Source: Pseudomonadota bacterium
Lineage (GTDB): Bacteria > Pseudomonadota > Gammaproteobacteria > Burkholderiales > Burkholderiaceae
Length of the DNA stretch: 20,460 nucleotides
NCBI GenBank assembly: GCA_023441105.1
Contig: JAEZQX010000046.1
Coordinates: 1 to 20,460, forward strand
Direction of reading: 5' to 3'
Positions 1 to 7,258 of the stretch are shown here, piece after piece. A program made the translations under genes and the position numbers. Under the pieces are notes generated by a model. It worked only from the letters and a program-made list of their open reading frames with translations. It was not told the DNA's origin and ran no database searches. Numbering within the stretch: position 1 is the stretch's first letter; every line of letters starts with the position of its first letter.

Positions 1-42
1 GGCCCACGGCACTAGCTGTCCATAGTCGCCCTGGGCAAGCGC

Positions 43-897
43 CTAGCTGCGCGCCACCGGCCGCACCGGATCCGCCACCCATTCGCTCCACGAACCGGGG
101 TAAAGCCGGGTGCCGGCCAGTCCCGCATGCTCCATCGCCAGCAGGTTGTGGCAGGCGGTGACCCCGGAGCCGCACTGGTGCACCACGCTGGCTGCGTCTC
201 GTCCCGCGAGCAGGGCCAGGTATTCGTCGCGCAGTACCTCGGCGGGCTTGAAGCGGCCGTCGGGTCGCAGGTTGCTGCCGTAGAAGCGATTGACGGCGCC
301 GGGGATATGGCCGGCCACCGGGTCGAGCGGCTCGACGGTGCCTGCATATCGCTCGGGGGCGCGCGCATCGACCACGAACATGCGTGGTGATTCGAGCATC
401 GTTACCACCTGGTCGGCGTCTACCAGCGATACCAGCGGCGGCCGGTCCGCGCTCAGGCTGCCGGCGCGCGGGGGCAGGGGAGTTGCTGCGCCGGTGACCG
501 GGTAGCCGGCAGCGCGCCAGGCGCGGAGGTCGCCGTCCAGCACCGCCACCGCCTGATGGCCGAGCCAGCGGGCGAGGCACCATAGCCGCACTGCCATGGC
601 GCCACCGTGGGCGTCGTAGGCGACCAGCTGCCGGCCATCGTCGAGACCCAGCTGCTCGAGCCGGTTGCGCAGCGTCTCGCGATCCGGCAGCGGATGGCGG
701 CCGTTGCGGCCGTTCTTCGGTCCGGAAAGGTCGGTCTCCAGCGACAGGAAGAACGCCGACGGGATGTGGCCGTCGTCGTAGCCGCGCCGGCCGGCCGCGA
801 CGTCCATGAGGTCGTGCCGGCAGTCGACCACCACGCAGCGGTCGATCGCGCCCGCAAGCTCCTCAACCGAAACGAGGGTTGTCCAGGTCATCGTCAC
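43..897 (-). CDS. sseA: 3-mercaptopyruvate-type sulfurtransferase (two-domain rhodanese)
   Basis: Moves sulfane sulfur from a donor such as 3-mercaptopyruvate or thiosulfate to a thiol acceptor through a persulfide on an active-site cysteine. The 284-residue protein has two rhodanese domains, about residues 5-135 and 155-280. The second carries the active loop HQCGSGVTACHN with the cysteine at about residue 242. In the first domain the matching loop reads DAHGGA, so it is catalytically dead, as is usual in the family. The CGSGVT loop resembles mercaptopyruvate sulfurtransferases (SseA) more than thiosulfate sulfurtransferases (CRKGVT). The GTG at 897 lies 4 bases after a GGGAG, and an ATG two codons later (891) is equally possible. 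The start lies inside the end of the upstream oxygenase gene (35 bp overlap), which implies one transcript and translational coupling. The exact sulfur donor is not decided by sequence. Confidence 0.9.
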   Translation of the reverse strand: MTMTWTTLVSVEELAGAIDRCVVVDCRHDLMDVAAGRRGYDDGHIPSAFFLSLETDLSGPKNGRNGRHPLPDRETLRNRLEQLGLDDGRQLVAYDAHGGAMAVRLWCLARWLGHQAVAVLDGDLRAWRAAGYPVTGAATPLPPRAGSLSADRPPLVSLVDADQVVTMLESPRMFVVDARAPERYAGTVEPLDPVAGHIPGAVNRFYGSNLRPDGRFKPAEVLRDEYLALLAGRDAASVVHQCGSGVTACHNLLAMEHAGLAGTRLYPGSWSEWVADPVRPVARS

Positions 898-2029
898 CCA
901 GCTCCCGGCGCAGGAATTCGTGGAAGTGCTGCATGCCGTCCTCCATCGGGCTCTGGTAGGGGCCGGTCTGGCTCAGGCCGCGCTCCATCAGTGCCTTGCG
1001 GCCGGCATCCATGCGCATGGCGATCTCGTCGTCCTCGATGGCGGTCTCGAGGTAGGCCGCGCGCTCGGCTTCCGCCAGCTCGCGCTCGAACCACACCACC
1101 TCCTCGGGATAGTAGAACTCGACGATGTTGGTGGTGTGCCCGGGGCCGCGCGGCACCAGCGACGACACGACCAGCACGTTGGGATACCACTCCACCATCA
1201 GGTTGGGGTAGTAGGTCAGCCAGATCGCACCGTACTTGGGCAGGCGGCCGTTGTTGAAGCGCAGGATCTGCTCATGCCACTTCCGGTAGACCGGCGTGCC
1301 GGGCTGCTTGAGGTCCTTGTGCAGCCCGACGGTCTGCACCGAATGCCAGTCGCCGAACTCCCACTTGAGATCGTCGCAGCTGACGAACTTGCCGAGACCC
1401 GGATGGAACGGCTCGACGTGATAGTCCTCGAGGAACACCTCGATGAAGGTCTTCCAGTTGTAGTCGCACTCGTGGATGTGGACGTGATCCAGGCGGTAGC
1501 CGGTGAAGTCGATGTCCGCGCGGCAACCGACCTGCCGCAGGTCCTCGGCGACATTCCGCGGTCCCTCGAACAGCAGGCCCTGCCAGTTCTGCAACCGGTT
1601 GGAGCCGAGGTTGAGGCAGGGTTGCTCGGCGAAGCGCGGGGCGCCGAGCAGTTCGCCCTTGAGGTTGTAGGTCCAGCGATGCAGCGGACAGACGATGCTT
1701 TCGGTATTGCCGCGGCCGTTGAGCATGATGGCCTGGCGATGGCGGCAGACGTTCGACAGGATCTCGACCGTGCCGTGGCCCGTCGCCTGGCCGGCCGCCT
1801 TTCCCGACCCGTCCCCGGGACGGCGTACCAGGATGCGCCCTTCGCCTTCGGCCGGCAGGGCATAGTAGTCCCCGATCTCCGGGACCATCAGTTCATGGCC
1901 GCGGTATCCGTGTCCCGCCTGGAAGAGTTTCTGCAGCTCCAGGTCGTGAAGCTGCGGGCTGAAATAGGCGGTCACCGGCAATTGCGTAGCCGGTCGCCTG
2001 ATGTGCGCCTCGCGCCCAATGTCCGACAT
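863..2029 (-). CDS. Rieske [2Fe-2S] oxygenase, alpha-subunit type
   Basis: Cytoplasmic oxygenase that would activate O2 at a mononuclear iron using electrons from a Rieske cluster; the substrate is unknown. From the ATG at 2029 the protein has 388 residues. The Rieske motif is C95-R-H97 and C114-P-L-H117. The catalytic domain has NWK...E..LEDYHVEPFH with bridging D202 and iron ligands H204 and H209; the third ligand is probably an Asp in EDDE (about 333-334). A Gly/Ala-rich stretch at about 71-86 enlarges the Rieske domain. The frame stays open to a TTG at 2059, but a GGAGG at 2041-2045 lies ahead of the ATG at 2029 and decides the start. No reductase or beta subunit is encoded nearby, so electrons must come from elsewhere. 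It is followed by an overlapping sulfurtransferase gene. It resembles single-component-alpha oxygenases of the choline/carnitine and aromatic-ring-hydroxylating group, but I cannot choose between them. Confidence 0.9.
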   Translation of the reverse strand: MSDIGREAHIRRPATQLPVTAYFSPQLHDLELQKLFQAGHGYRGHELMVPEIGDYYALPAEGEGRILVRRPGDGSGKAAGQATGHGTVEILSNVCRHRQAIMLNGRGNTESIVCPLHRWTYNLKGELLGAPRFAEQPCLNLGSNRLQNWQGLLFEGPRNVAEDLRQVGCRADIDFTGYRLDHVHIHECDYNWKTFIEVFLEDYHVEPFHPGLGKFVSCDDLKWEFGDWHSVQTVGLHKDLKQPGTPVYRKWHEQILRFNNGRLPKYGAIWLTYYPNLMVEWYPNVLVVSSLVPRGPGHTTNIVEFYYPEEVVWFERELAEAERAAYLETAIEDDEIAMRMDAGRKALMERGLSQTGPYQSPMEDGMQHFHEFLRRELGDDDLDNPRFG

Positions 2030-2040
2030 GGACCCGGGTC

Positions 2041-2045
2041 CCTCC
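2041..2045 (-). promoter_or_regulatory. Ribosome binding site setting the Rieske oxygenase start
   Basis: The minus strand reads GGAGGGA followed by about 9 bases and then ATG at 2029. This supports the ATG over the upstream in-frame TTG at 2059, which has no purine-rich sequence at a suitable distance. Confidence 0.6.
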
Positions 2046-2083
2046 GAAGTAAGTGGCAACCTGCCCCGAAAAGTCGAGGGGGG

Positions 2084-2112
2084 ATGGTACCCTCAAACGC
2101 AAGACCCCCCAA
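2084..2112 (-). promoter_or_regulatory. Possible promoter for the Rieske oxygenase operon
   Basis: The minus strand has TTGGGG (2112-2107), a 17-base spacer and TACCAT (2089-2084), about 55 bases upstream of the ATG at 2029. Matches to the sigma-70 consensus are partial (3/6 and 4/6), so this is a guess. Its -35 box overlaps the left arm of the inverted repeat at 2106-2139. Confidence 0.3.
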
Positions 2113-2139
2113 TCAGTACAGCATCGCCGAAGTTGGGGG
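2106..2139. repeat. Inverted repeat in the divergent intergenic region
   Basis: CCCCCAA (2106-2112) and TTGGGGG (2133-2139) are perfect 7-bp arms separated by 20 bases. They lie between the divergent Rieske oxygenase and xseB genes. No T-run follows on either strand, so it is not an intrinsic terminator. It could be an operator for a dimeric regulator or a chance palindrome. Confidence 0.4.
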
Positions 2140-2176
2140 CAGGATGAGGGCCTGAACGTGCTCGGGTCGAGTCGTG

Positions 2177-2182
2177 TAGAAT
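2177..2182 (+). promoter_or_regulatory. -10 element for xseB-ispA-dxs
   Basis: TAGAAT matches TATAAT at five of six positions and lies 33 bases before the xseB ATG, giving a leader of about 27 bases. No good -35 hexamer is seen 16-18 bases upstream. It is the best promoter candidate for the three-gene unit. Confidence 0.4.
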
Positions 2183-2215
2183 CCCCATCATACAACCATC
2201 CAAGCCCCCTCGAGG

Positions 2216-2557
2216 ATGACCAGATCCAGATCCCCAGGCGCGGGAACCGAGGACGCACTCAATTCCGGCCTCTTCGACGCACCGGATGCCGCAGCCGATA
2301 CCGATCCCTGCGGCGATGCTGCTGCCGGTCCGGCCCCCGCTTCGTTCGAGCTTGCCATGGCCGAGCTCGAATCGCTGGTCGAGCGCATGGAGGGCGGGCG
2401 ACTGCCGCTCGAGGAGTCCCTTGCCGCATACCAGCGCGGCGTCGTGCTGGTCAAGTATTGCCGCGAAGCGCTCGGGCAGGTCGCGCAACGGGTGCGCATC
2501 CTCGAAGCCGACCTGCTGCAACCGTTCGATGTCGCCGCGGACGATCGCGATGCCTGA
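2216..2557 (+). CDS. xseB: Exodeoxyribonuclease VII small subunit
   Basis: Small subunit of exonuclease VII, which binds several copies around XseA and helps degrade single-stranded DNA to oligonucleotides. The family core runs from about residue 42 (PASFELAMAELESLVERMEG) through LPLEESLAAYQRGV to QRVRILEADL at about 100, close to the E. coli sequence in spacing. The protein is 113 residues, against about 80 in E. coli; the extra length is mainly an Asp/Ala-rich N-terminal stretch of about 40 residues. No in-frame start codon lies between the ATG at 2216 and the core, so the extension is real if the gene is translated. The Shine-Dalgarno is poor: GAGG abuts the ATG directly. The gene overlaps ispA by 8 bp. 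xseA is not in the window, which is normal for this linkage. Confidence 0.93.
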   Translation: MTRSRSPGAGTEDALNSGLFDAPDAAADTDPCGDAAAGPAPASFELAMAELESLVERMEGGRLPLEESLAAYQRGVVLVKYCREALGQVAQRVRILEADLLQPFDVAADDRDA

Positions 2558-3512
2558 GGCCGAGTCGCGGGTTGGCGCGCACGCCGTCGACGGCAACGAT
2601 CTCCCCGCCTGGATGTCACGCCAGGGCGAGCATGCCGAGCGTGCGCTCGACGCCGCCTTGCCGGCGCTGGCGCAGGCGGTGGACGGACTCGGCGAGGGCG
2701 GGCTGTTCGAAGCGATGCGCTATGCCGTGCTCGGCGGTGGCAAGCGGGTCCGGCCGCTGCTGGTGTACGCTGCCGGCGAGGTGTCCGGCGCCGCGCCGGA
2801 GGTGCTCGATGGCGCCGCCTGCGCGGTCGAGCTGATCCATGCATATTCGCTCGTGCATGACGACATGCCGTGCATGGACGACGACGAGCTGCGCCGCGGC
2901 AAGCCGACGGTGCACAGGAAGTACGGCGAGGCGATGGCCATGCTGGTCGGCGATGCACTGCAGGCGCTCGCCTTCGAGGCGCTGGTGAAGCCGTTGCGCG
3001 GCGCCGGTGCGAGCGTCGCGAACCGCGTTCCGGCGGCGGAGATGGTCGCGGTGCTTGCCGCCGCCGCCGGTGCCGGCGGCATGGCTGGCGGCCAGGCACT
3101 CGATCTCGGCGCAGTCGGCAAGCGCCTGTCGCGGCGCCAGCTCGAGGCGATGCACCAGTTGAAGACGGGAGCAATGCTTGCTGCCTCCGTCCGCCTGGGC
3201 CTGCTGGCCGGCGGCGTCCCGCCGCCGCAGACGGCCGAGGCGGCAGCCGCGTATGCCGAGGCGGTGGGTCTCGCCTTCCAGGTGGTGGACGACATCCTCG
3301 ACGTGACTGCCGATTCCGGGACGCTCGGCAAGACTGCCGGCAAGGACATGGCCCAGGACAAGCCGACCTACGTCTCGATACTCGGGCTGGCCGAATCGCA
3401 GGCGCTGGCCGGTGAGCTCGGGCGGCGCGCGCGTCGTGCGCTCGAGCCGCTGGGCGCATCCGCCGCCCGCCTGGCGCAGCTGGCGGACTTCGTCGTCGAC
3501 CGCGTCAACTGA
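2550..3512 (+). CDS. ispA: Farnesyl diphosphate synthase (short-chain prenyltransferase)
   Basis: Condenses dimethylallyl/geranyl diphosphate with isopentenyl diphosphate to give farnesyl diphosphate for quinones, undecaprenyl carrier and hemes. The 320-residue protein shows GGGKRVRP (62-69), the first aspartate-rich motif DDMPCMD (104-110) with the two-residue insertion typical of bacterial enzymes, RRGKPT (115-120), GGQALDL, KTGAM (206-209) and the second motif DDILD (247-251), then [11 protein letters not shown]. The ATG at 2550 overlaps the end of xseB by 8 bp, and no other start fits the family's N-terminus better. The first about 25 residues are variable. Co-transcription with dxs links the first MEP-pathway step to prenyl-chain formation. 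Confidence 0.95.
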   Translation: MPEAESRVGAHAVDGNDLPAWMSRQGEHAERALDAALPALAQAVDGLGEGGLFEAMRYAVLGGGKRVRPLLVYAAGEVSGAAPEVLDGAACAVELIHAYSLVHDDMPCMDDDELRRGKPTVHRKYGEAMAMLVGDALQALAFEALVKPLRGAGASVANRVPAAEMVAVLAAAAGAGGMAGGQALDLGAVGKRLSRRQLEAMHQLKTGAMLAASVRLGLLAGGVPPPQTAEAAAAYAEAVGLAFQVVDDILDVTADSGTLGKTAGKDMAQDKPTYVSILGLAESQALAGELGRRARRALEPLGASAARLAQLADFVVDRVN

Positions 3513-3541
3513 CCGCTGCAGGCAGCACCGCAAGACAACCG

Positions 3542-3565
3542 GACGCCGCTCCCCATCGCGGCGTC
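3542..3565 (+). repeat. Perfect hairpin in the ispA-dxs spacer
   Basis: GACGCCGC (3542-3549) and GCGGCGTC (3558-3565) form an 8-bp GC-rich stem with an 8-base loop. No T-run follows, so it is not a terminator. In the mRNA it would lie 17 bases ahead of the dxs start and could stabilise or separate the ispA and dxs messages. Confidence 0.5.
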
Positions 3566-3582
3566 AATCTGTAGGCCCTGAA

Positions 3583-5502
3583 ATGACAATGGCTCCTTCC
3601 GCATTGCTCGAGACCATCAACAACCCGGCCGACCTGCGCCAGCTCGACCGCTCCGCCCTCAAGAAGCTGTCCGACGAATTGCGCAGCTTCGTCCTCGAGG
3701 CGGTGTCGCGTACCGGCGGACACCTGTCGTCCAACCTCGGCACCGTCGAGTTGACGATCGCGCTGCACTACGTGTTCAACACGCCGTACGACCGGCTGGT
3801 GTGGGACGTCGGGCACCAGTCCTATCCGCACAAGATCCTCACCGGCCGGCGCGGACAGATGGAGAAGCTGCGCCAGTACCAGGGCATCTCCGGTTTCCCG
3901 AGGCGCAGCGAGAGCGAGTACGACACGTTCGGCACGGCGCACTCGTCGACGTCGATCTCCGCAGCGCTCGGCATGGCGGTCGCCTCGCGCAACCTCGGCG
4001 AGGGCAAGGGTCCGAACCGTCGCCGTCATGTGGCGGTCATCGGCGACGGCGCGATGAGCGCCGGCATGGCCTTCGAGGCACTGAACAATGCCGGCGTGAC
4101 GCCCGACATCGATCTGCTGGTGATCCTCAACGACAACGACATGTCGATCTCGCCGGCGGTCGGCGCCATGAACCGCTACCTGGCGCGCGTGTTGTCGGCA
4201 CGGCCGGTGATGAAGGCGAGGGACGTGGCGCGGCACATGCTGTCGGTCATGCCGCCGGTCTACGAGCTGGCGCGGCGACTCGAAGGCCATGCCAAGGGCA
4301 TGATGGTGCCGGCCACCTTCTTCGAGGAGCTGGGCTTCACCTACTTCGGTCCCATCGACGGGCACGATCTCGATTCGCTGCTGCCGACGCTGCAGAACCT
4401 GCGCCAGATGTCGGGGCCGATCTTCCTGCACGTCATCACCCGCAAAGGCCAGGGCTACAAGCTTGCCGAGGCGGATCCGGTGCTCTACCACGGCCCGGGC
4501 AAGTTCGATCCCGCCGAAGGCATCAAGACCGCGTCCTCGTCCGGCAAGCCGAGCTACACCCGCATCTTCTCCGACTGGATCTGCGACATGGGGGCGCTCG
4601 AGCCGCGGCTGGTCGCCATCACCCCGGCGATGCGTGAAGGGTCCGGGCTGGTGGAATTCGAGAAGCGCTTCCCGGACCGCTATTTCGATGTCGGCATCGC
4701 CGAACAGCATGCAGTGACCTTCGCCGCCGGCCTCGCCTGCGAAGGCATGAAGCCGGTGGTGGCCATCTATTCCACCTTCCTGCAGCGCGCCTACGACCAG
4801 CTGATCCACGACGTGGCGCTGCAGAGCCTCCCGGTGGTCTTCGCGCTGGACCGTTCCGGCCTGGTCGGCGCCGACGGCGCCACCCACGCCGGCGCCTACG
4901 ACTACGCCTACCTGCGCTGCATCCCGAACATGATCGTGATGGCGCCGTCCGACGAGGATGAGTGCCGGCAGATGCTGTTCACCGCCACCCAATGCAACGC
5001 GCCGGCGGCGGTACGCTATCCGCGCGGCACCGGCCCGGGTGTCGAAGTGCGCAAGGACCTGGTTGCCCTGCCGCTCGGCAAGGCGGAAGTGAAGCTGCCA
5101 GGCAAGCGGATCGCGGTGCTGGCGTTCGGCTCGATGGTTGCGCCGGCAGTGGCGGCCGGCCAGGCGCTCAACGCCACCGTGGTCAACATGCGCTTCGTGA
5201 AACCGGTCGACGGCGCGCTGCTCGAGGAGCTGGCGGCGACCCATGAAGCCTTCGTCACCGTGGAAGAGCATGTGGTGATGGGCGGCGCCGGCTCGGCCTG
5301 CGCGGAAGCGCTGGCGCAGGCCGGCATCGCCAAGCCGATCCTGCACCTGGGGCTGCCCGACCGCTTCATCGATCACGGCGACCACGCGCTGCTGTTGAAG
5401 CTCGAAGGACTGGACGCCCGCGGCATCGAAGCCGCGATCCGTGCCCGCTTCGGCGACCTGCTCTCCGCGGATTCGCGCACCCGGTTGGTGGCCAGTCGCT
5501 GA
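3583..5502 (+). CDS. dxs: 1-deoxy-D-xylulose-5-phosphate synthase
   Basis: TPP-dependent cytoplasmic enzyme joining pyruvate and glyceraldehyde 3-phosphate, the entry step of the MEP isoprenoid pathway. From the ATG at 3583 it has 639 residues, close to the family's usual length. Visible motifs are [10 protein letters not shown] (H47), [16 protein letters not shown] (H78), [10 protein letters not shown] (H120), the TPP/Mg site [18 protein letters not shown] from about 154, YHGPGKFDP, and the transketolase-like segment [16 protein letters not shown] with the catalytic Glu. A second in-frame ATG (3589) two codons on could also serve; neither has a strong Shine-Dalgarno. It follows ispA after 70 bases that include a hairpin. 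In the Burkholderiales order as I remember it, folE2 comes next; here it does not. Confidence 0.96.
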   Translation: MTMAPSALLETINNPADLRQLDRSALKKLSDELRSFVLEAVSRTGGHLSSNLGTVELTIALHYVFNTPYDRLVWDVGHQSYPHKILTGRRGQMEKLRQYQGISGFPRRSESEYDTFGTAHSSTSISAALGMAVASRNLGEGKGPNRRRHVAVIGDGAMSAGMAFEALNNAGVTPDIDLLVILNDNDMSISPAVGAMNRYLARVLSARPVMKARDVARHMLSVMPPVYELARRLEGHAKGMMVPATFFEELGFTYFGPIDGHDLDSLLPTLQNLRQMSGPIFLHVITRKGQGYKLAEADPVLYHGPGKFDPAEGIKTASSSGKPSYTRIFSDWICDMGALEPRLVAITPAMREGSGLVEFEKRFPDRYFDVGIAEQHAVTFAAGLACEGMKPVVAIYSTFLQRAYDQLIHDVALQSLPVVFALDRSGLVGADGATHAGAYDYAYLRCIPNMIVMAPSDEDECRQMLFTATQCNAPAAVRYPRGTGPGVEVRKDLVALPLGKAEVKLPGKRIAVLAFGSMVAPAVAAGQALNATVVNMRFVKPVDGALLEELAATHEAFVTVEEHVVMGGAGSACAEALAQAGIAKPILHLGLPDRFIDHGDHALLLKLEGLDARGIEAAIRARFGDLLSADSRTRLVASR

Positions 5503-5540
5503 CCGGCGGGGCCGCGCGGCCGGGGACGAGGCGAGCGGGC

Positions 5541-5585
5541 CAAAAAGAAACCGCCCCGGTTCATCGCAGAGCGCTGAGCCGGGGC
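5541..5585 (-). terminator. Rho-independent terminator, minus strand
   Basis: Read on the minus strand, GCCCCGGCTC (5585-5576) pairs with GAACCGGGGC (5562-5553) over 10 bp with one G-T pair, around a 13-base loop. It is followed by GG and TTTCTTTTT (5550-5542). On the plus strand no T-run follows, so it does not serve dxs in the classical way. It could end either the upstream minus-strand NUDIX transcript or an independent small RNA. Confidence 0.8.
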
Positions 5586-5592
5586 GAAAGAG

Positions 5593-5608
5593 AGGAGACT
5601 AGGAGACT
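5593..5608 (-). repeat. Tandem 8-bp repeat AGTCTCCT
   Basis: Two perfect head-to-tail copies on the minus strand (AGGAGACT on the plus strand). Each contains CTCCT, the complement of a Shine-Dalgarno core. It lies immediately before the terminator stem. Confidence 0.7.
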
Positions 5609-5660
5609 GAGCGGTGCGGTGCAGAAGCGCCAGGCTGGCGTGCATCGCGACCGCAGGGAC

Positions 5661-5688
5661 ATTTTGCGCGCATTTGGCGCCGTGGCAA
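5661..5688 (-). promoter_or_regulatory. Promoter-like pair ahead of the candidate small RNA
   Basis: The minus strand reads TTGCCA (5688-5683, 5/6 to TTGACA), a 16-base spacer and CAAAAT (5666-5661, 4/6 to TATAAT). The predicted start is near 5654. The local sequence is AT-richer than its GC-rich surroundings. Confidence 0.4.
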
Positions 5689-5734
5689 TAGCCCGCTTGT
5701 CAGGTGCGGCCCAACCTCCAGGCTATCGACCGGC

Positions 5735-5762
5735 GCCTGGTAATCCAAGGGAGTTACCAGGC
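5735..5762. repeat. Inverted repeat just past the NUDIX stop
   Basis: GCCTGGTAA and TTACCAGGC are perfect 9-bp arms (5735-5743 and 5754-5762) around a 10-base loop. It lies 29 bases beyond the NUDIX stop codon on that gene's strand. No T-run follows on either strand, so it may be an mRNA 3'-end stabiliser rather than an efficient intrinsic terminator. Confidence 0.5.
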
Positions 5763-5790
5763 CGCCCGCCGGGCCGGGCGAACCGGCCGG

Positions 5791-6744
5791 TCAGGGGGCG
5801 GCGGGGCCCTTGCCGGCTGCCGGTGGGCTAGCGGAGGACGCCGTGCGGGGCGCAGCCGCCGCCGCCGGGTTTGCCGTCGGAAACGCCACGGTGGCGTACC
5901 GGCGCAACAAATCCCGCGTGGCCCAGGCGCCTTCGCTGGTCCAGCGACCGCTGGCAAGGGAATCCTGCAGCGCCTGCGTCGAGAGGCATTGCACGGCGGC
6001 GGTTTCGCCGTCCACTGGCTTCGGGATGAAGTCGAGCGGTACCTTCAGGTCGTACAGCATTGCCCGCTCGCGGTGGAAGACCGGATCGCCTCCGTCGAGG
6101 GCGCCGGCCGACGAGTCGATCACGCCCACCGGCACCGCCCGCCGAGCCAGGTTGCGCGGTATGCCTGCTTCTTCCTGGCATTCGCGCACCAGCGTCTCGA
6201 GCGGCGTGTCGCCGCCCTGGATGCCGCCGCCGACCAGCGAATCCAGCTTGTCGGGATCGACTGCCTTGGACGCGGCGCGTAGCGCGACCCAGACCCCGAG
6301 GCGCTTGTCCTGGAACGAGAAGACGTTCACCTGGACGGTGCGCAGCATCAGGCCCAGCGGGCGCAGCAGCGCGCGTTCCAGCTCGAGCAGCGGCGTCGCC
6401 TCGTTGGCGCCGTAGATCTGCACGCATTCGCCGCGCCAGCCGGGCAGCAGCGCCTGGCTCTTCAGCGACAGCGCCCATTCCGCGAACCAGCGGTTGAGGA
6501 TGTCGGCCGGCACGAGGCCGGACTCGCTGCGCCGGTCGCCGCCGCGGATCCGCACCACCGGCAGGTCGCTGCCGGCGTCGTCCTGCAGCTTGAAGAGGCG
6601 GCTGTCGAGGCGCGGCAGCCAGGCGGGGCTCACGGCCCCGATCAGCTCGTTGCGAAACCACAGCGGCGCGAAGCCGGCGACCGGCGCCTGCAGGGCGGAG
6701 CCAAGGAGGGTGGTGGCGGGGACGATGCTGGCCGGTGCGATCAT
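5791..6744 (-). CDS. NUDIX hydrolase with DUF4743-like N-terminal domain
   Basis: Predicted pyrophosphohydrolase for a nucleoside-diphosphate-linked or thiamine-diphosphate-like substrate. The 317-residue protein has an N-terminal domain (about 25-150) of the type fused to NUDIX in thiamine-pyrophosphokinase-related proteins (DUF4743). A NUDIX domain (about 150-290) follows, with the box GIQGGDTPLETLVRECQEEAGI. Its REUXEEXGU half is intact (187-195), but the upstream Glu of the consensus is Asp179. The last about 28 residues are Ala/Pro/Ser-rich and probably disordered. The ATG at 6744 lies 21 bases past the yajQ stop, so the two are probably co-transcribed. The family call is from memory of the domain pair; substrate is not predictable from sequence. 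Confidence 0.85.
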   Translation of the reverse strand: MIAPASIVPATTLLGSALQAPVAGFAPLWFRNELIGAVSPAWLPRLDSRLFKLQDDAGSDLPVVRIRGGDRRSESGLVPADILNRWFAEWALSLKSQALLPGWRGECVQIYGANEATPLLELERALLRPLGLMLRTVQVNVFSFQDKRLGVWVALRAASKAVDPDKLDSLVGGGIQGGDTPLETLVRECQEEAGIPRNLARRAVPVGVIDSSAGALDGGDPVFHRERAMLYDLKVPLDFIPKPVDGETAAVQCLSTQALQDSLASGRWTSEGAWATRDLLRRYATVAFPTANPAAAAAPRTASSASPPAAGKGPAAP

Positions 6745-6765
6745 GAATGGGTCCCGGCCGGGCGC

Positions 6766-7251
6766 TCAGTCCCGGAAGTTCTCGAAGGCCAGCGGCAGGT
6801 CGGCGACTTCCTTCCTGATCAGCGCGATCGCGTCCTGCAGCTCGTCGCGCTTGCCGCCGCTCACGCGTACCGCATCGCCCTGGATCGAGCCGCTCACCTT
6901 GAGCTTGGCGTCCTTCAGCAGCTTCACCACCTTCTTGGCCGCGTCCTGCGGCACGCCGTGGCGCACCGTGATCAGCTGCTTGACCTTGTCGCCGGAGATC
7001 TTCTCGATCTTGCCGTTGTCGAGGAAACGGACGTCCACGTTGCGCTTGGCGAGCTTCGCCAGCAGGACGTCGCGCACCTGCGAGAGCTTGAAGTCGTCGT
7101 CGGCATACGCGGTCATCGCCTTGTCGTTCAGTTCGATCCTCGCATCCGATCCCTTGAAATCGAAGCGGTTGCCGATTTCCTTGTTGGCCTGGTCGAGCGC
7201 ATTGCGGATCTCGACCATGTTGGCCTCCAAGACGACGTCGAATGATGGCAT
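6766..7251 (-). CDS. yajQ: YajQ-family nucleotide-binding protein
   Basis: A small cytoplasmic protein (161 residues) with two RNA-recognition-like alpha/beta folds. Members bind nucleotides, and some Xanthomonas/Pseudomonas homologues bind cyclic di-GMP and act with a transcription factor. Recognised by the start [20 protein letters not shown], then [14 protein letters not shown], the central [20 protein letters not shown], and the end [10 protein letters not shown]. The frame continues upstream to 7401, but an AGGAGG at 7259-7264 with 7-base spacing fixes the ATG at 7251. It follows argG by 40 bases. Whether this copy senses cyclic di-GMP cannot be told here. Confidence 0.95.
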   Translation of the reverse strand: MPSFDVVLEANMVEIRNALDQANKEIGNRFDFKGSDARIELNDKAMTAYADDDFKLSQVRDVLLAKLAKRNVDVRFLDNGKIEKISGDKVKQLITVRHGVPQDAAKKVVKLLKDAKLKVSGSIQGDAVRVSGGKRDELQDAIALIRKEVADLPLAFENFRD

Positions 7252-7258
7252 CCCGAAT

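Larger units (their letters stand above)
5541..5654 (-). ncRNA. Candidate small regulatory RNA with tandem anti-SD motifs
   Basis: A transcript of about 114 bases would start near 5654, downstream of a TTGCCA/CAAAAT promoter-like pair, and end at the intrinsic terminator at 5541-5585. It begins with a short hairpin (CGCCA/TGGCG, 5640-5628). An apparently single-stranded CU-rich segment follows, with AGTCTCCT twice in tandem (5608-5601 and 5600-5593), and then the terminator stem and U-tail. CUCCU is complementary to the ribosome-binding consensus AGGAG, a layout known for small RNAs that block translation initiation. No protein frame explains these features. The promoter and 5' end are inferred. 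It could instead be cut from the 3' end of the NUDIX mRNA. Confidence 0.45.
5503..5790. other. Intergenic region with no convincing protein gene
   Basis: These 288 bases lie between the convergent dxs and NUDIX genes. They hold a minus-strand promoter-like pair, tandem AGGAGACT/AGTCTCCT repeats, a minus-strand intrinsic terminator and a separate 9-bp inverted repeat next to the NUDIX stop, each listed separately. Short open frames here have no family resemblance. A small frame starting at a GTG near 5613 ends after about 25 codons and has no other support. Confidence 0.6.

Noticed and set aside
3505..5385. Long minus-strand open frame opposite dxs (about 626 codons)
   Set aside because: Composition rich in His, Arg and Gln, no motif, fully covered by dxs with intact catalytic motifs. 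An antisense shadow.
5541..5585. Hairpin as a terminator for dxs on the plus strand
   Set aside because: The stem lies at a plausible distance, but the following plus-strand sequence is GA-rich with no T-run. The T-run is on the minus-strand side.
5613..5691. Short plus-strand GTG frame after the AGGAGACT repeats (about 25 codons)
   Set aside because: The AGGAG looks like a ribosome binding site, but the peptide has no resemblance to anything and the terminator and U-tail point to the opposite strand.
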